DNA of 64,000 nucleotides from G942493375 sp942493375 (GTDB lineage Bacteria > Armatimonadota > UBA5829): contig OW818698.1 of assembly GCA_942493375.1 (NCBI GenBank), positions 992,001-1,056,000 on the forward strand. Direction: 5' to 3'. Position 1 is the first letter of the stretch. Each line of letters opens with the position of its first letter. The notes below the pieces were generated by a model. The model had not been told where the DNA came from, did no database searches, and worked only from the letters and a program-made list of their open reading frames with translations. The position numbers and the translations under genes were made by a program. Shown one piece after another: positions 45,726 through 54,873 of this stretch.

Positions 45726-47060
45726 TTATCTCCAGCAATACAGCGGTATCAGGCATAATGCAGATGCAAATGAGCCAATGGCAGTCTGCAGCAGCCATGG
45801 GAATCGGTCGATTGAATATTTTTCTGGCCGTGGAATCGCATAGTTGAACATCAGAGCTGCAATCACAATCGGTCCAAAAGCAAATCCGGTGTATATCAGC
45901 GTAGTTATGCTCAGTCCTTTAATGAGAGCAAACGGGATGAATTGTACAATCCAACCCTTTATAACGCATAATGCAATAAATTTCGGATTTGCTGTTTTCA
46001 GGTGCATCTCACGGAAATATGCAATTCCGATAAATGACAATTGGATAGCGTAAAATACAGTATAAGGAAACAGGAGCTCCCATCGGTCATAGGAGCGTGC
46101 AATCGACAGGCAGAGTATACCAGGCACACAGAATGCCGCCACCGCCTTTGTATCGTGTGGCCGACCGATTAACTGTTCTTTCCTTGGCCAGAGAATGGTA
46201 TAACTGAGATATGCCAGCAATGGTGGAATTGACCAGAGCCACCCTCCAAGAGTCCATATAAGGTAGCCGGATAATGCAGCCCCAACCAGTGCGCTGTCGT
46301 TCAGAGTGGACCTGCAGCGCAGAGCAAAAACCAATACAACCCAGGCTAATGTAGCCACCAAAAGAGTAGCAAGCGTTACCATATCCATAGACATGTATCC
46401 GGTCAGGAACAGAAAAGCACCAAGCGGTACCATCAGATTATCCAGACCATTCCAGGAAACAGCTTCAATAATCATTACTAATAGTCCTATAGTCATACCA
46501 AGCAGTAATGATTCCGCCCTTCCTGTGTCTGTAAATAAAAGCAAAGGAATATGAGTGCTGAGAAAAGCAACAACAAAGAATGCGATGGAGCCTTCGGCGC
46601 TCTTGATTCCACCGGTAGCCTGGTAATGCCTGTGACCATAGAAGACGCCTATCAATGCAGCGACTGCGTCCGCCAGCGCAAGCAGCAAAATAGGAATGCA
46701 ATACAAAACCGGCTGCCTATCGGAGAAATGGAAAAGTAATGCAACACTGATAGGAAAGTAGATATCTCCCAGCGAACTTCGATCAACTCCGTCCAGCACG
46801 CCTCCGAGCTTTCGCTGCAGCGGGCTTGGTATTTTGGTTATTGCAAGCAATATCACCGACACTCCAGCCAGCACCCAGACAGGCCAGGTTTCCGCAAACA
46901 CCCAGGGAAAGCTCAACACTATCAAGCCCATGCCAACATGCAGCATCTTGCGGAGGATTTCGGGATGTGGTTTACGCTTGGCGCCATAAACTCGGAGTCC
47001 AACCATTAAACCTATTAATGCAGATAGTACCAGCAGGATGCTTATCCAGGGGTTCAGCAT
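45726..47060 (-). CDS. Phytol/dolichol-kinase-like membrane protein with DUF92-like half
   Basis: 444 residues with about 11-13 hydrophobic segments. Residues ~35-215 resemble the CTP-dependent polyprenol/phytol kinase family (SEC59, VTE5): ILRKMLHVGMGLIV, LADAVAALIGVFYG and GIKSAEGSIAFFVVAFL. Residues ~230-330 resemble DUF92 (VTE6, phytyl-phosphate kinase): RSTLNDSALVGAALSGY, GGWLWSIPPLLAYLSY, but the DTxATE motif of DUF92 is not found. Fusing two consecutive isoprenol phosphorylation steps would yield a prenyl diphosphate; this is inference. ATG 47060 overlaps the upstream stop (TGATG); an in-frame GTG is at 47063. Confidence 0.72.
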   Translation of the reverse strand: MLNPWISILLVLSALIGLMVGLRVYGAKRKPHPEILRKMLHVGMGLIVLSFPWVFAETWPVWVLAGVSVILLAITKIPSPLQRKLGGVLDGVDRSSLGDIYFPISVALLFHFSDRQPVLYCIPILLLALADAVAALIGVFYGHRHYQATGGIKSAEGSIAFFVVAFLSTHIPLLLFTDTGRAESLLLGMTIGLLVMIIEAVSWNGLDNLMVPLGAFLFLTGYMSMDMVTLATLLVATLAWVVLVFALRCRSTLNDSALVGAALSGYLIWTLGGWLWSIPPLLAYLSYTILWPRKEQLIGRPHDTKAVAAFCVPGILCLSIARSYDRWELLFPYTVFYAIQLSFIGIAYFREMHLKTANPKFIALCVIKGWIVQFIPFALIKGLSITTLIYTGFAFGPIVIAALMFNYAIPRPEKYSIDRFPWLLQTAIGSFASALCLIPLYCWR

Positions 47061-48160
47061 CACCTGATCTCCTCTACGACAAATGCGCTATAAAAAAACG
47101 CTTTATCCTGTTGGTGAAGCTGCTGTGCAAAGTCGTTGAGTGGATGAAGCAATTCTGCCATAGACTCAGGGCGGTGTCTTTCGGCCAACATATTCCAGTA
47201 TGCCAGCCGACCGTTTGTTTTTCCTGATCGAACGAGTCTGTCTAGAAGCCGAATGTAGTTCTCCTCTGACATATATTCAAATATATCACTCAGGTTATAT
47301 TTGTTGATCGCGTTGTCACCCAACTCATCCAGAAAATCTTCGATAGAGCAACAATGCCACTCAAGACGGTCGAGATTTGCGCGTATTGCATCGAAGTTTT
47401 CAGGACGCAGAGCGTATGGAAGGGCAGTTTTGTGTTGCCCTGTGAGAATCCACTGCAGATATGGATTATCATGTGTATCCAGCTCGGTAAGAGCGTATCG
47501 AGTGCGGGCTAATATACGGTCGGCTACGGTACCTTCTACATATTTAAAGAAGCTGGGATCGCGCCCCATGCGTCCCATTACGGTGCGGGAGAAAAACAGG
47601 CGAAACAGCAGTCTCCATCGCCACGTGTCCCAGTGCTGCGAGTAAAACATCCGGCGTTCTTCAAGTGATTTTCCTTGAATAAGCTTGTTGATTCGACTTT
47701 TCGAATGAATCAGCGGCAACACCCAATTTCGGAATAGTTGGAAATACCGTTCGAACTTTCCTGCACACCCTATTCCATTGTCAATATCAGACGTATGCGA
47801 ATCCCAAAACGTTTGAGCGTCCACGGATAACTCACCCCGGCACCGCTTATAGAGCTCACGTCTTTGGCTGCTTGGTCGTGATCCGATGACTTCCAGTAAT
47901 TCTCCATGCTCAAGTTTTCGATATGCAGCTACACGCAGTTCCAGACAGGCTAATTGAGCAGGACTGAGATCAAGCGCTATTACTCTACCCGGATTTTTAC
48001 TGAGCATAGCCAGAGTGTTATCACCTGCGGACGCGATGGAAAGGCATGTGTCACCAGGTTGGATATCCAACGCATCGAGGAGTATATCTGCATCTTCCCA
48101 GCACTGAGCATAGCGTATCTCAGAGAATCCAGCTTTGGAGGCAACCTCACTGCGCATCAT
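47060..48160 (-). CDS. BtaA-like (DUF3419) 3-amino-3-carboxypropyl transferase
   Basis: 366 residues. IRYAQCWEDADILLDAL (15-31), GDTCLSIASAGDNTLAML (36-53) and VIALDLSPAQLACLELRVAA are the SAM-binding core of DUF3419. LSDIFEYMSEENY near residue ~285 is a late family block. BtaA moves the 3-amino-3-carboxypropyl group of SAM to diacylglycerol, the first step of betaine-lipid synthesis. No BtaB N-methyltransferase gene is next to it. Beside a prenyltransferase and isoprenol kinase, the acceptor may be a prenyl-glycerol or polyprenol. The ATG lies 14 bases inside the end of the PEP-synthase-like gene. Confidence 0.82.
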   Translation of the reverse strand: MMRSEVASKAGFSEIRYAQCWEDADILLDALDIQPGDTCLSIASAGDNTLAMLSKNPGRVIALDLSPAQLACLELRVAAYRKLEHGELLEVIGSRPSSQRRELYKRCRGELSVDAQTFWDSHTSDIDNGIGCAGKFERYFQLFRNWVLPLIHSKSRINKLIQGKSLEERRMFYSQHWDTWRWRLLFRLFFSRTVMGRMGRDPSFFKYVEGTVADRILARTRYALTELDTHDNPYLQWILTGQHKTALPYALRPENFDAIRANLDRLEWHCCSIEDFLDELGDNAINKYNLSDIFEYMSEENYIRLLDRLVRSGKTNGRLAYWNMLAERHRPESMAELLHPLNDFAQQLHQQDKAFFYSAFVVEEIR

Positions 48161-50816
48161 TCACCTCCGGTGTTTCGGTGATTAACCTTACAATACCGGT
48201 GCTCCCGTCGAACTCAACCATATCACCGTCTTTGAGCCAGCGAGTGATTCCAGGAATTGAAACAACCGTCGGGATTCTCATCTCCCGTGCAACGATTGCA
48301 GAATGGGAAAGCAGACTGCCACGCTCTACAAGCACACCAATTGCAGATGGGAACAGCATGATCCACCCAGGATCGGTGCGTTCCGCAACCAGTATACATC
48401 CAGGCTCAAGCTGCGCATTACGAGGGTCGGTAACAACCCGCACCTTACCTTTTACAATGCCGGGACAGCAGCCGATGCCTTTACGTTGCTCAGCATCGCC
48501 CCCAGTAACTGAAGCTGTGGATGCACGGAAACTGTTTCCTTGATGCACTATCCCTCGAGTTTCGAACCGGTCATCGGGAGCAGGCAAATCCTTATACCGG
48601 GCATACTCAGCCTTGCGAAGGGAAGTGAGTCCTTTCAGATTGGTGCAACTTGCTGTGCCATCTACTACACCAATGATTTCGTTTGCTTCCAGATAGAAGA
48701 CATCGCGATAGTCATCAAGCAGATCAGCCGCAACCAAACGTTTCCCCAACTCAACGAAAACTCGTCTGACACGGCCGAAGACCCGAGTGCGCTCAAAACG
48801 CAGGTTTTCCCGGTCACGCACATGATTACGGGCATTTTTTAAGATAGTACCAAGCATTGCGCGACGCAATGGCTGCCGCCTCGTAGCATTATTGATCCGC
48901 TTTTCTGCCAATTCACGCAAATTCTCAGCAACTGGTTCACCACTTGTATCATGGTAATTCGCAGCTATCTGACCTATCGAGCGTAAGAGAAGTAAAGGAT
49001 CATCATGGAGCGTGATGCTTTCAAGCTTAAGTTCCTCGAGACAGCGGTCCCCGAATATGTCCAGATATTCAAGGTAAGCTTTATTGAATTCGGGATACTT
49101 GGCAATCTGCTCCAATACTATATGGACTGGTGCGTTGCATAGCGCATCGACTAACGTTGGATTATCCACGGCCATTTTAGCCATCTCACATATACGGCGT
49201 GCAGGTTCTGCACTGATAATACCACCCTGCCCACTTATCAGGTCGTTCTGAAGCGTTCCCTGGGTATCAGCACACCACTTTTCGGTACATCGCCGAAGCA
49301 GACCATAGAAAATCATCGCAAAGAAGTCATTCACCAAGGGTGCATCCCAACGCGTCAGTAACTTCCTCTCAAGTTCACGGTAATGGTCGGCCAGTTCCTC
49401 GGCTCTCATTAGCTCAAGTGGAATCGGCAAAGGCGCCAGTGCATGATTAAGCCGCTTGTAGAATTTGTTTATACTGCGGGTCATTGTTATATGATTGATT
49501 ACAAGTTTTACGCAGGTTTGCAACACATGAATTCCATCCAGCAGGCGATCTCCCCAATTAGCTTTGTTGATCTGCATTATCAGATCTTCCGGCAAACCTT
49601 CTTTGACCCCCATCATCTGTTCCATGAAACGTCGATTGGCTTTAAACCCGGGTAATAAAGCTAAAATGCGATACCAACTCAAGAGATTGTAGAATATACG
49701 CCCACGAATAAGACCGAGCATACGCCGATATGTAGCATCATGGGCAGCAATGACACTTTCGGGAACACCCATTAGTCTGCAGAATTGACGGTAGACATGC
49801 TCATAGGCGTTGCGCGCAAACGAGAAAGTGAGTGGTGTCGTCACGCCTCCATAACTCTCTGCAATATTGCTATTATCCCAGAGGTTCAACACTCCATCGG
49901 GGTCAGGTAAAGACGCAATGGATGTAATTGGCCGCGATTGTACAAGGAAAACTGTATGGTCTTCAATCGCCCACTCTATGTCTTGCGGCCTACCGAACAC
50001 CTGTTCAGCTTGCCTGGCTAGAGAGGAAATAGCAAGCACCTGTTCATTGGTCAGCGCTGGAGCATTCACCAGCTCTACTGGAACAGGTTCGGGGCGTATT
50101 CCTTCCGGATATTCCGGAGCGGCACGGTGAGCTGTGTGTTTTGCCGCAACGGAATAGTCTACTATGTTATTCTCACGGTCTACTGTTACCGTATCAGCAT
50201 CAGATTCACCGGATACCAGCGAACTCCCCAGTCCATACACTGCCGAGATAACTACTCGACCTCGATGTCCATTGACCGGATCGGCGCTAAATGCAACACC
50301 AGCGACATCAGCATTCAACATACGCTGCAGAATGACGGCCGGCGCCGAAGGCATGGGAGATAGTCCATTTTCATGGCGATATGCAATAATGCGTTCGCTG
50401 AAAGCGGATTGCCACACTGCGGATATCTTTTCAATAGCTTTAACAGGTTCTACAAATAAAAAGCTGTCCAATTGACCAGCAAATGAATGCTGAACACCAT
50501 CTTCATCGAGAGCTGAAGATCGGACAGCAATAAGTTCGCCATTTGGGCACAACCGCTTAAGAGCAAGTTCCAGTTCCACAATCATATCGGAATTCGGAAT
50601 CATTCCGGCAATAATGGTTTTCGTATCGGCTGTGTCAACGACTGTTTTCATCTCTGCGCACTGGCTTGTGCTGAGAGATGAATAGAAAGCTTCAGGTAAA
50701 ACAACGCACCAGGGCGGTACTGGAAGCCCGGCCTGCTGCATAATTGCCAGTGATTTGCCTTTACCACCGTGTTCGGCATATGACTGGGTATCTTCAGGAA
50801 AGATAATAAATCTCAT
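48147..50816 (-). CDS. PEP-synthase / rifampin-phosphotransferase-like enzyme
   Basis: 889 residues. Residues ~1-310 form the PPDK_N ATP-grasp domain: GGKGKSLAIMQQAGLPVPPW, IAVRSSALDEDGVQHSFAG and DIEWAIEDHTVFLVQSRPI. A ~450-residue helical middle follows. The C-terminal phosphohistidine domain is RTDPGWIMLFP...GSLLSHSAIVARE with His838. Length and order match rifampin phosphotransferase (~865) better than PEP synthase, because a PEP/pyruvate TIM barrel is absent. Such enzymes use ATP to put the beta-phosphate on a small acceptor. Here the acceptor may be a prenylated glycerol or quinol. The start overlaps the UbiA stop by one base (TAATG). Confidence 0.82.
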   Translation of the reverse strand: MRFIIFPEDTQSYAEHGGKGKSLAIMQQAGLPVPPWCVVLPEAFYSSLSTSQCAEMKTVVDTADTKTIIAGMIPNSDMIVELELALKRLCPNGELIAVRSSALDEDGVQHSFAGQLDSFLFVEPVKAIEKISAVWQSAFSERIIAYRHENGLSPMPSAPAVILQRMLNADVAGVAFSADPVNGHRGRVVISAVYGLGSSLVSGESDADTVTVDRENNIVDYSVAAKHTAHRAAPEYPEGIRPEPVPVELVNAPALTNEQVLAISSLARQAEQVFGRPQDIEWAIEDHTVFLVQSRPITSIASLPDPDGVLNLWDNSNIAESYGGVTTPLTFSFARNAYEHVYRQFCRLMGVPESVIAAHDATYRRMLGLIRGRIFYNLLSWYRILALLPGFKANRRFMEQMMGVKEGLPEDLIMQINKANWGDRLLDGIHVLQTCVKLVINHITMTRSINKFYKRLNHALAPLPIPLELMRAEELADHYRELERKLLTRWDAPLVNDFFAMIFYGLLRRCTEKWCADTQGTLQNDLISGQGGIISAEPARRICEMAKMAVDNPTLVDALCNAPVHIVLEQIAKYPEFNKAYLEYLDIFGDRCLEELKLESITLHDDPLLLLRSIGQIAANYHDTSGEPVAENLRELAEKRINNATRRQPLRRAMLGTILKNARNHVRDRENLRFERTRVFGRVRRVFVELGKRLVAADLLDDYRDVFYLEANEIIGVVDGTASCTNLKGLTSLRKAEYARYKDLPAPDDRFETRGIVHQGNSFRASTASVTGGDAEQRKGIGCCPGIVKGKVRVVTDPRNAQLEPGCILVAERTDPGWIMLFPSAIGVLVERGSLLSHSAIVAREMRIPTVVSIPGITRWLKDGDMVEFDGSTGIVRLITETPEVNDAQ

Positions 50817-51772
50817 TAAAATAACCGACCTGAACGTATAAACATAGGTATCACTCCAAGCCCCAGGTATAATAAAAGGGTCCAAATCCCGGATAACGGT
50901 TCGAACAGCCTGGCATATCGCTTAACGGGATTGCCAAGGAATAATATGCCCAGTAAAGCTGATAGACTAAGGAGTATCCCGAGCATCCAGGATACAACTG
51001 GCAGAAAACCTATACGCGATGCAGCCACCAACGCAAAAACCAGAGTTAATGACATCGCACCAAGCCAGGCAAGCACTGCACCCATCCGTCCCCATATAAC
51101 TGTATAAGTTTGCACTCCATGTTCTTCCATCTCTGGTGCACGAATCTTGCGTCCAACTTCGATCACCATTCCGTTAAAGAAGCTGGCAATGAGAAACCAC
51201 TTGAGACCACCAGGTAAAGCAGCACCGGCCGGCAGCCAATCACATCCGGAGGTATAAACATCTATAAGCGGCATGATCAGCATATGAGTCCACATGTATG
51301 TAAACGGATGAGCACGCAGCCATCGACCAATAAAGAACTCCTTGCCCATCAAACCCAGGTAAGACCAGGTCAGCACCAACCAGAGGATCAATGGAGGATA
51401 CAGCCAATATGTCAAACCTAGTTGAACAATCGCGCTTATAATCCCAACTGTTCCCACCTGGCGAAGTGTAACCAATCCTCGAGGTATCGGACGGTACGGT
51501 CGATAACGGGTATCCTCGTCAATATCCTTAAACTCATCAGCTATTCGCAATTGCAGAAAGAAAAACAGAGAGCCAAAAAACGCCGCAATAAAAACAGTCA
51601 GCCTTGGAAACACATAACTGCCCCTCAGGAGCGAGGAAAAACAGACAGCCGATGAACTAAATGCAGCAACCAAAGGACCATGACCCAGCAGTGGAAATCG
51701 TTCACGCTGATAGATCATCCATTTTCTAAATCCCGATATATTCTGCTCTGACACAGGTTTTGTTTCAGTCAT
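50816..51772 (-). CDS. UbiA-superfamily prenyltransferase
   Basis: 318 residues, with ~8 hydrophobic helices. The first Asp-rich motif is in LQLRIADEFKDIDEDTRY (residues ~80-97, D-x-x-x-D), followed by RPIPRGLVT; this suits the UbiA family. The second motif region reads NGMVIEVGRKIRAPEMEEHG, where the usual Asp-rich sequence is changed. UbiA enzymes attach a prenyl diphosphate to an aromatic ring or, in DGGGP synthases, to a glycerol phosphate. ATG 51772 overlaps the HMGR stop by eight bases; longer in-frame starts would lie inside HMGR. The product of HMGR-driven isoprenoid synthesis is its expected donor. Confidence 0.8.
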   Translation of the reverse strand: MTETKPVSEQNISGFRKWMIYQRERFPLLGHGPLVAAFSSSAVCFSSLLRGSYVFPRLTVFIAAFFGSLFFFLQLRIADEFKDIDEDTRYRPYRPIPRGLVTLRQVGTVGIISAIVQLGLTYWLYPPLILWLVLTWSYLGLMGKEFFIGRWLRAHPFTYMWTHMLIMPLIDVYTSGCDWLPAGAALPGGLKWFLIASFFNGMVIEVGRKIRAPEMEEHGVQTYTVIWGRMGAVLAWLGAMSLTLVFALVAASRIGFLPVVSWMLGILLSLSALLGILFLGNPVKRYARLFEPLSGIWTLLLYLGLGVIPMFIRSGRLF

Positions 51773-53054
51773 TATTGGGGTGCACAACCTTTCCTCTTGC
51801 CAGGCGCTGATGTGCCTTTGCAAAATCTCCTGCAGTGAGAGCTCCAATAATAGAGATCTCACCAGCGAGTAATGTAGCGGCACATACCTCAGCCAATGCA
51901 CGGGCATGCCCATCTCCGGAGAGCCCCATGATTTCCAGGCAGGCTTTCTGGCTTGGCAGGTTGGTTCCTCCACCAACCGTGCCAACAACAAGGTTGGGTA
52001 GAGTGACTGTTACATACAGGGAACGATCAGCCGTTATCTCGAACCTTGTTATCCCGACTGCAGACTCAGATACGCAAGCCGCATCCTGCCCGCAGGCTAT
52101 ATACAACGCAGCCAGACCGTTTGCAAAATGCCCTTGCACTCCGATGGTTCCGCTCAACACGCCGCCTATCGCAGACATTCGCCAGTAATCCACCATTCGC
52201 TCGGGAGTGGTGTGGAGTAAGCGCTCTACCAAACCAGCGGGAATAGTAGCCTCCGCAGTAACTTTTTTACCACGGACTGAGAGAAATGATTGAGCGCTTG
52301 CTTTTTTGTCGCCGGACAAATTGGCTTCGACAAAATGATACTGTGGGGTGACCGGGCATTGAGCTATTATATATCGACAGACCGCCTCAGTTGCAATCGT
52401 AACCATGTTCTGGCCTGATGCATCACCAGTGGTATAATCGAAAATCAGGTATACATGATTGCCTTCAATAGCTATGCGGATATCTATCAATTTTCCGTGT
52501 GTCGTGGTTTCCTCCGCGACCCTTCGGAAGTCATCAAGCTGAGTTACAACCCAGGCCACAAATGTCCCGGCTTCTGCGATATTGGTGAATGCAAACCCTG
52601 GTGCTCTACTTATGCCCTCCATAAGCAATATAGAAGTGCATCCACCCGCCTTGCTTATTACCTTTGCGCCGCGATTATAGGACGCCACTAGTGCGGCTTC
52701 CGTTGTCGCAAGTGGCACATAATAATCTCCCTGCGCACATGTTCCATTTACACGTAACGGGCCGATGAGTCCAACCGGCAGTTTTACAGTTCCAATAAAA
52801 TACTCAATATTATGCTGATAGGTTTCTGCAGGGATTCCGGGGGAAGGTTCAAGCAGAGCCGATTTACTCTCTTCAGAAATGTTTACGAGATTCCAACGCC
52901 TTTCAACCGACTCTGAATCAGTATTTGTACCGCCTGAGATTCCAGGTGGTAATGGACCAAATTTTGGTTCAAGCTGTTTGGCCAATTCGGACAGAGTATA
53001 TTGCTCCAGCAGCTCTTCCATGTGTTTAGCCACACGCCGATGTTCTGTAGTCAT
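51765..53054 (-). CDS. Class I hydroxymethylglutaryl-CoA reductase
   Basis: 429 residues. The four catalytic positions are intact: Glu119 in LATTEAALVAS, Lys250 in GDKKASAQSF, Asp324 in CGQDAACVSES and His415 in FAKAHQRLARGK. DYTTGDASGQNMVT is the NADPH-binding block. It lacks the membrane anchor of animal enzymes. The reductase converts HMG-CoA to mevalonate. Most bacteria make isoprenoids by the MEP route, so a class I enzyme heading a dedicated operon suggests a separate mevalonate supply or horizontal transfer. GAGGA lies 6-7 bases before the ATG. It is promoter-proximal. Confidence 0.92.
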   Translation of the reverse strand: MTTEHRRVAKHMEELLEQYTLSELAKQLEPKFGPLPPGISGGTNTDSESVERRWNLVNISEESKSALLEPSPGIPAETYQHNIEYFIGTVKLPVGLIGPLRVNGTCAQGDYYVPLATTEAALVASYNRGAKVISKAGGCTSILLMEGISRAPGFAFTNIAEAGTFVAWVVTQLDDFRRVAEETTTHGKLIDIRIAIEGNHVYLIFDYTTGDASGQNMVTIATEAVCRYIIAQCPVTPQYHFVEANLSGDKKASAQSFLSVRGKKVTAEATIPAGLVERLLHTTPERMVDYWRMSAIGGVLSGTIGVQGHFANGLAALYIACGQDAACVSESAVGITRFEITADRSLYVTVTLPNLVVGTVGGGTNLPSQKACLEIMGLSGDGHARALAEVCAATLLAGEISIIGALTAGDFAKAHQRLARGKVVHPNND

Positions 53055-53380
53055 ATTGCATCCTCATATGGTGTCAGTCGAACACCCCATTTCATTTCTA
53101 TAATTTCCCTTGATTGAATGGCATGTATGAGTACAGGTCTGCTGTCCCTCCATGGAGCCTGTCTCTCAGTTCATTGCTATTCATCAGACGGACTGCTGTG
53201 CTCTTGCCGGTTTTAATGAGTCATTTACTGATAGTCGTCCATCGTGCTGACTTTATGAACCGCTCAAAGTTTACAAATGAACAACAAATGGACGACTATC
53301 AGAGTTTATCTCATACACGCCAGGAGTGCAAATGCTATGTGCAATTATATCCAAACTACCGCAGACAGGTGATATAATAT
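53055..53380. promoter_or_regulatory. Upstream region of the HMGR operon, with 15-bp inverted repeat
   Basis: ctgatagtcgtccat (53228-53242) and atggacgactatcag (53288-53302) are perfect inverted repeats 45 bases apart, ~170-250 bases before the HMGR start. They could be paired operator half-sites or a large hairpin. No credible ORF is present. Confidence 0.45.
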
Positions 53381-53488
53381 GATTCTTCAACACATCCTGG
53401 GGCAATAACGGCTATTGTGAAACCAAATAACTGCAAAGGATGCCGAATCATGAAAATTGAATGGCTGACGACAAAGGAGCAGGTTTGA
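53381..53488 (+). pseudogene. Debris of a GH20 gene
   Basis: FFNTSWGNN (from 53384) matches FLNTSWGDGG of the GH20 at 22.9 kb, then a stop. MKIEWLTTKEQV to TGA at 53486 matches its C-terminus LKVEWLTVKKES. The following sequence also resembles that gene's 3' flank (cttatagtcgaa). About 200 codons are missing between the two pieces. Confidence 0.75.
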
Positions 53489-53832
53489 TCGCACAAATGT
53501 GTTTTGATGCTTATAGTCGAACAAAGTGGAACCGCGTTCGACTCCAAGCAACCAAAATCATTTGGAACTGGTGTGCACAACACCCCAGCTATCAAGTTAT
53601 ACACCTCAGTCGGCGGTACCCCAAGCCCGAATGACGACCCGCCACTCAGTTTTACCTGGGAGTTTACCGACAATAACTGTTAGCTTGTTTTGCCAGAACT
53701 CGGGATTTGTTAGTTCACGATCAGATATCCTGCAACCCCAGCCAAAATCACTGGAACAAATCTATAAATAAGGTGTCTAACATAAAACAAAGGGCTCTAT
53801 TACTACTACGGATAGAGCAGGGAGATGTTTTG
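53489..53832. other. Intergenic region
   Basis: Contains the old GH20 3' flank and a short 5' leader for the gene at 53833. I see no gene. Confidence 0.5.
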
Positions 53833-54828
53833 ATGATGAACGACCTCAGCAGAATCAATCAAAACGGCGATTTCAGGATTGTGCACCATATAAGGGGGCG
53901 TCATTTCTGCACTATCGCTGTGCTGATTGTGATCATTCTATGCGTGTGTCTCACATCCATCGCCTGTGCTCTAACAATCCGCATACCACAAACGGTAGAT
54001 CCAGCCACTCTTACAATATTCTTCGGAACCTACGAACACGGACTGGGATTTAGTCAACTGGATACCAGGAGCGGGGTATATAATTACGATGTGGACCTTA
54101 GAGGAGCACGAGCTAAGCTGGTTGTGTATAGTCCCGGGTTCGAATCCATTTTCATGGAGTTTCCGAAAGGTTATGAATCAAAAGTTTTTGAGCCATCCTT
54201 TAAACGGATTCCGATGGTTTCCGTGCGCATCCGGCTAACCTACAAAGACGGCAAGCCAATTGCGAACAAGCCAGTTCAAATCCGACTGCAGCTTTGCTCG
54301 TACGAGTATTTCGGATTCAGCAATAGTCCGTCTTATGCTGCAGACATTGTATCCACAGTTACGGACTCTAATGGTGAATTCGTTGCGCGGATTCCATCAG
54401 TGCTGGATGACCCCTGTATTATGAAGTACAACAACGGAATTGTAGGTTTCGACGTCTGGCTGCAGGTTCCACCAAGCAACATCGACCATAAACTAATACC
54501 TCCCAGAAGGCTGACTGCCAAGCGGTCTTACAAAGGTACTGTGTCTATCCAGTTCTTCCGCTGGGCATCCCTCCATGGACAAATCCGGCAATCATTCCTA
54601 AAACGCAACAACATAAAGCCTAATGAGAAAGTGATGTTAATGGCAAGGCGGGACGCTCAGGGATCCGGCGCTACGCGAGACACGGACGGGAGTTTGAAGA
54701 TGAGCATAGAGCCGGGCACATACGATCTAGTGGTTTTGTTGCAGGATAAGGGACACTTCAGGGAAATTCCTGTTCTAAATAGCATCCCAATAAATGAAGA
54801 CGAAGACCGCTTTATCGACATCGAGTGA
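53833..54828 (+). CDS. Membrane-anchored or exported beta-domain protein (unknown)
   Basis: 331 residues. Residues ~20-45 (FCTIAVLIVIILCVCLTSIACA) form a signal or anchor helix. What follows looks like successive carboxypeptidase-regulatory-like/Ig-type beta domains: VRIRLTYKDGKPIANKPVQI and TDSNGEFVARIPS are typical of such modules, and GTYDLVVLLQDKGHF resembles a third. No catalytic motif is seen. GGGAG lies about eight bases before the ATG. A surface or envelope role is likely. It is followed by repeat elements. Confidence 0.62.
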   Translation: MMNDLSRINQNGDFRIVHHIRGRHFCTIAVLIVIILCVCLTSIACALTIRIPQTVDPATLTIFFGTYEHGLGFSQLDTRSGVYNYDVDLRGARAKLVVYSPGFESIFMEFPKGYESKVFEPSFKRIPMVSVRIRLTYKDGKPIANKPVQIRLQLCSYEYFGFSNSPSYAADIVSTVTDSNGEFVARIPSVLDDPCIMKYNNGIVGFDVWLQVPPSNIDHKLIPPRRLTAKRSYKGTVSIQFFRWASLHGQIRQSFLKRNNIKPNEKVMLMARRDAQGSGATRDTDGSLKMSIEPGTYDLVVLLQDKGHFREIPVLNSIPINEDEDRFIDIE

Positions 54829-54873
54829 ATGGGATACTTCGGTAAAGAATCAGAATCCAGAACTCCACCAGTC

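Noticed and set aside
49867..50475. Plus-strand ORFs opposite the PPDK_N domain
   Set aside because: They are antisense to well-supported motifs and have Ser/Thr-rich random composition.
54130..54150. tRNA-like ggttcgaatcc word
   Set aside because: It lies within a coding frame and no acceptor or anticodon arms can be formed around it.
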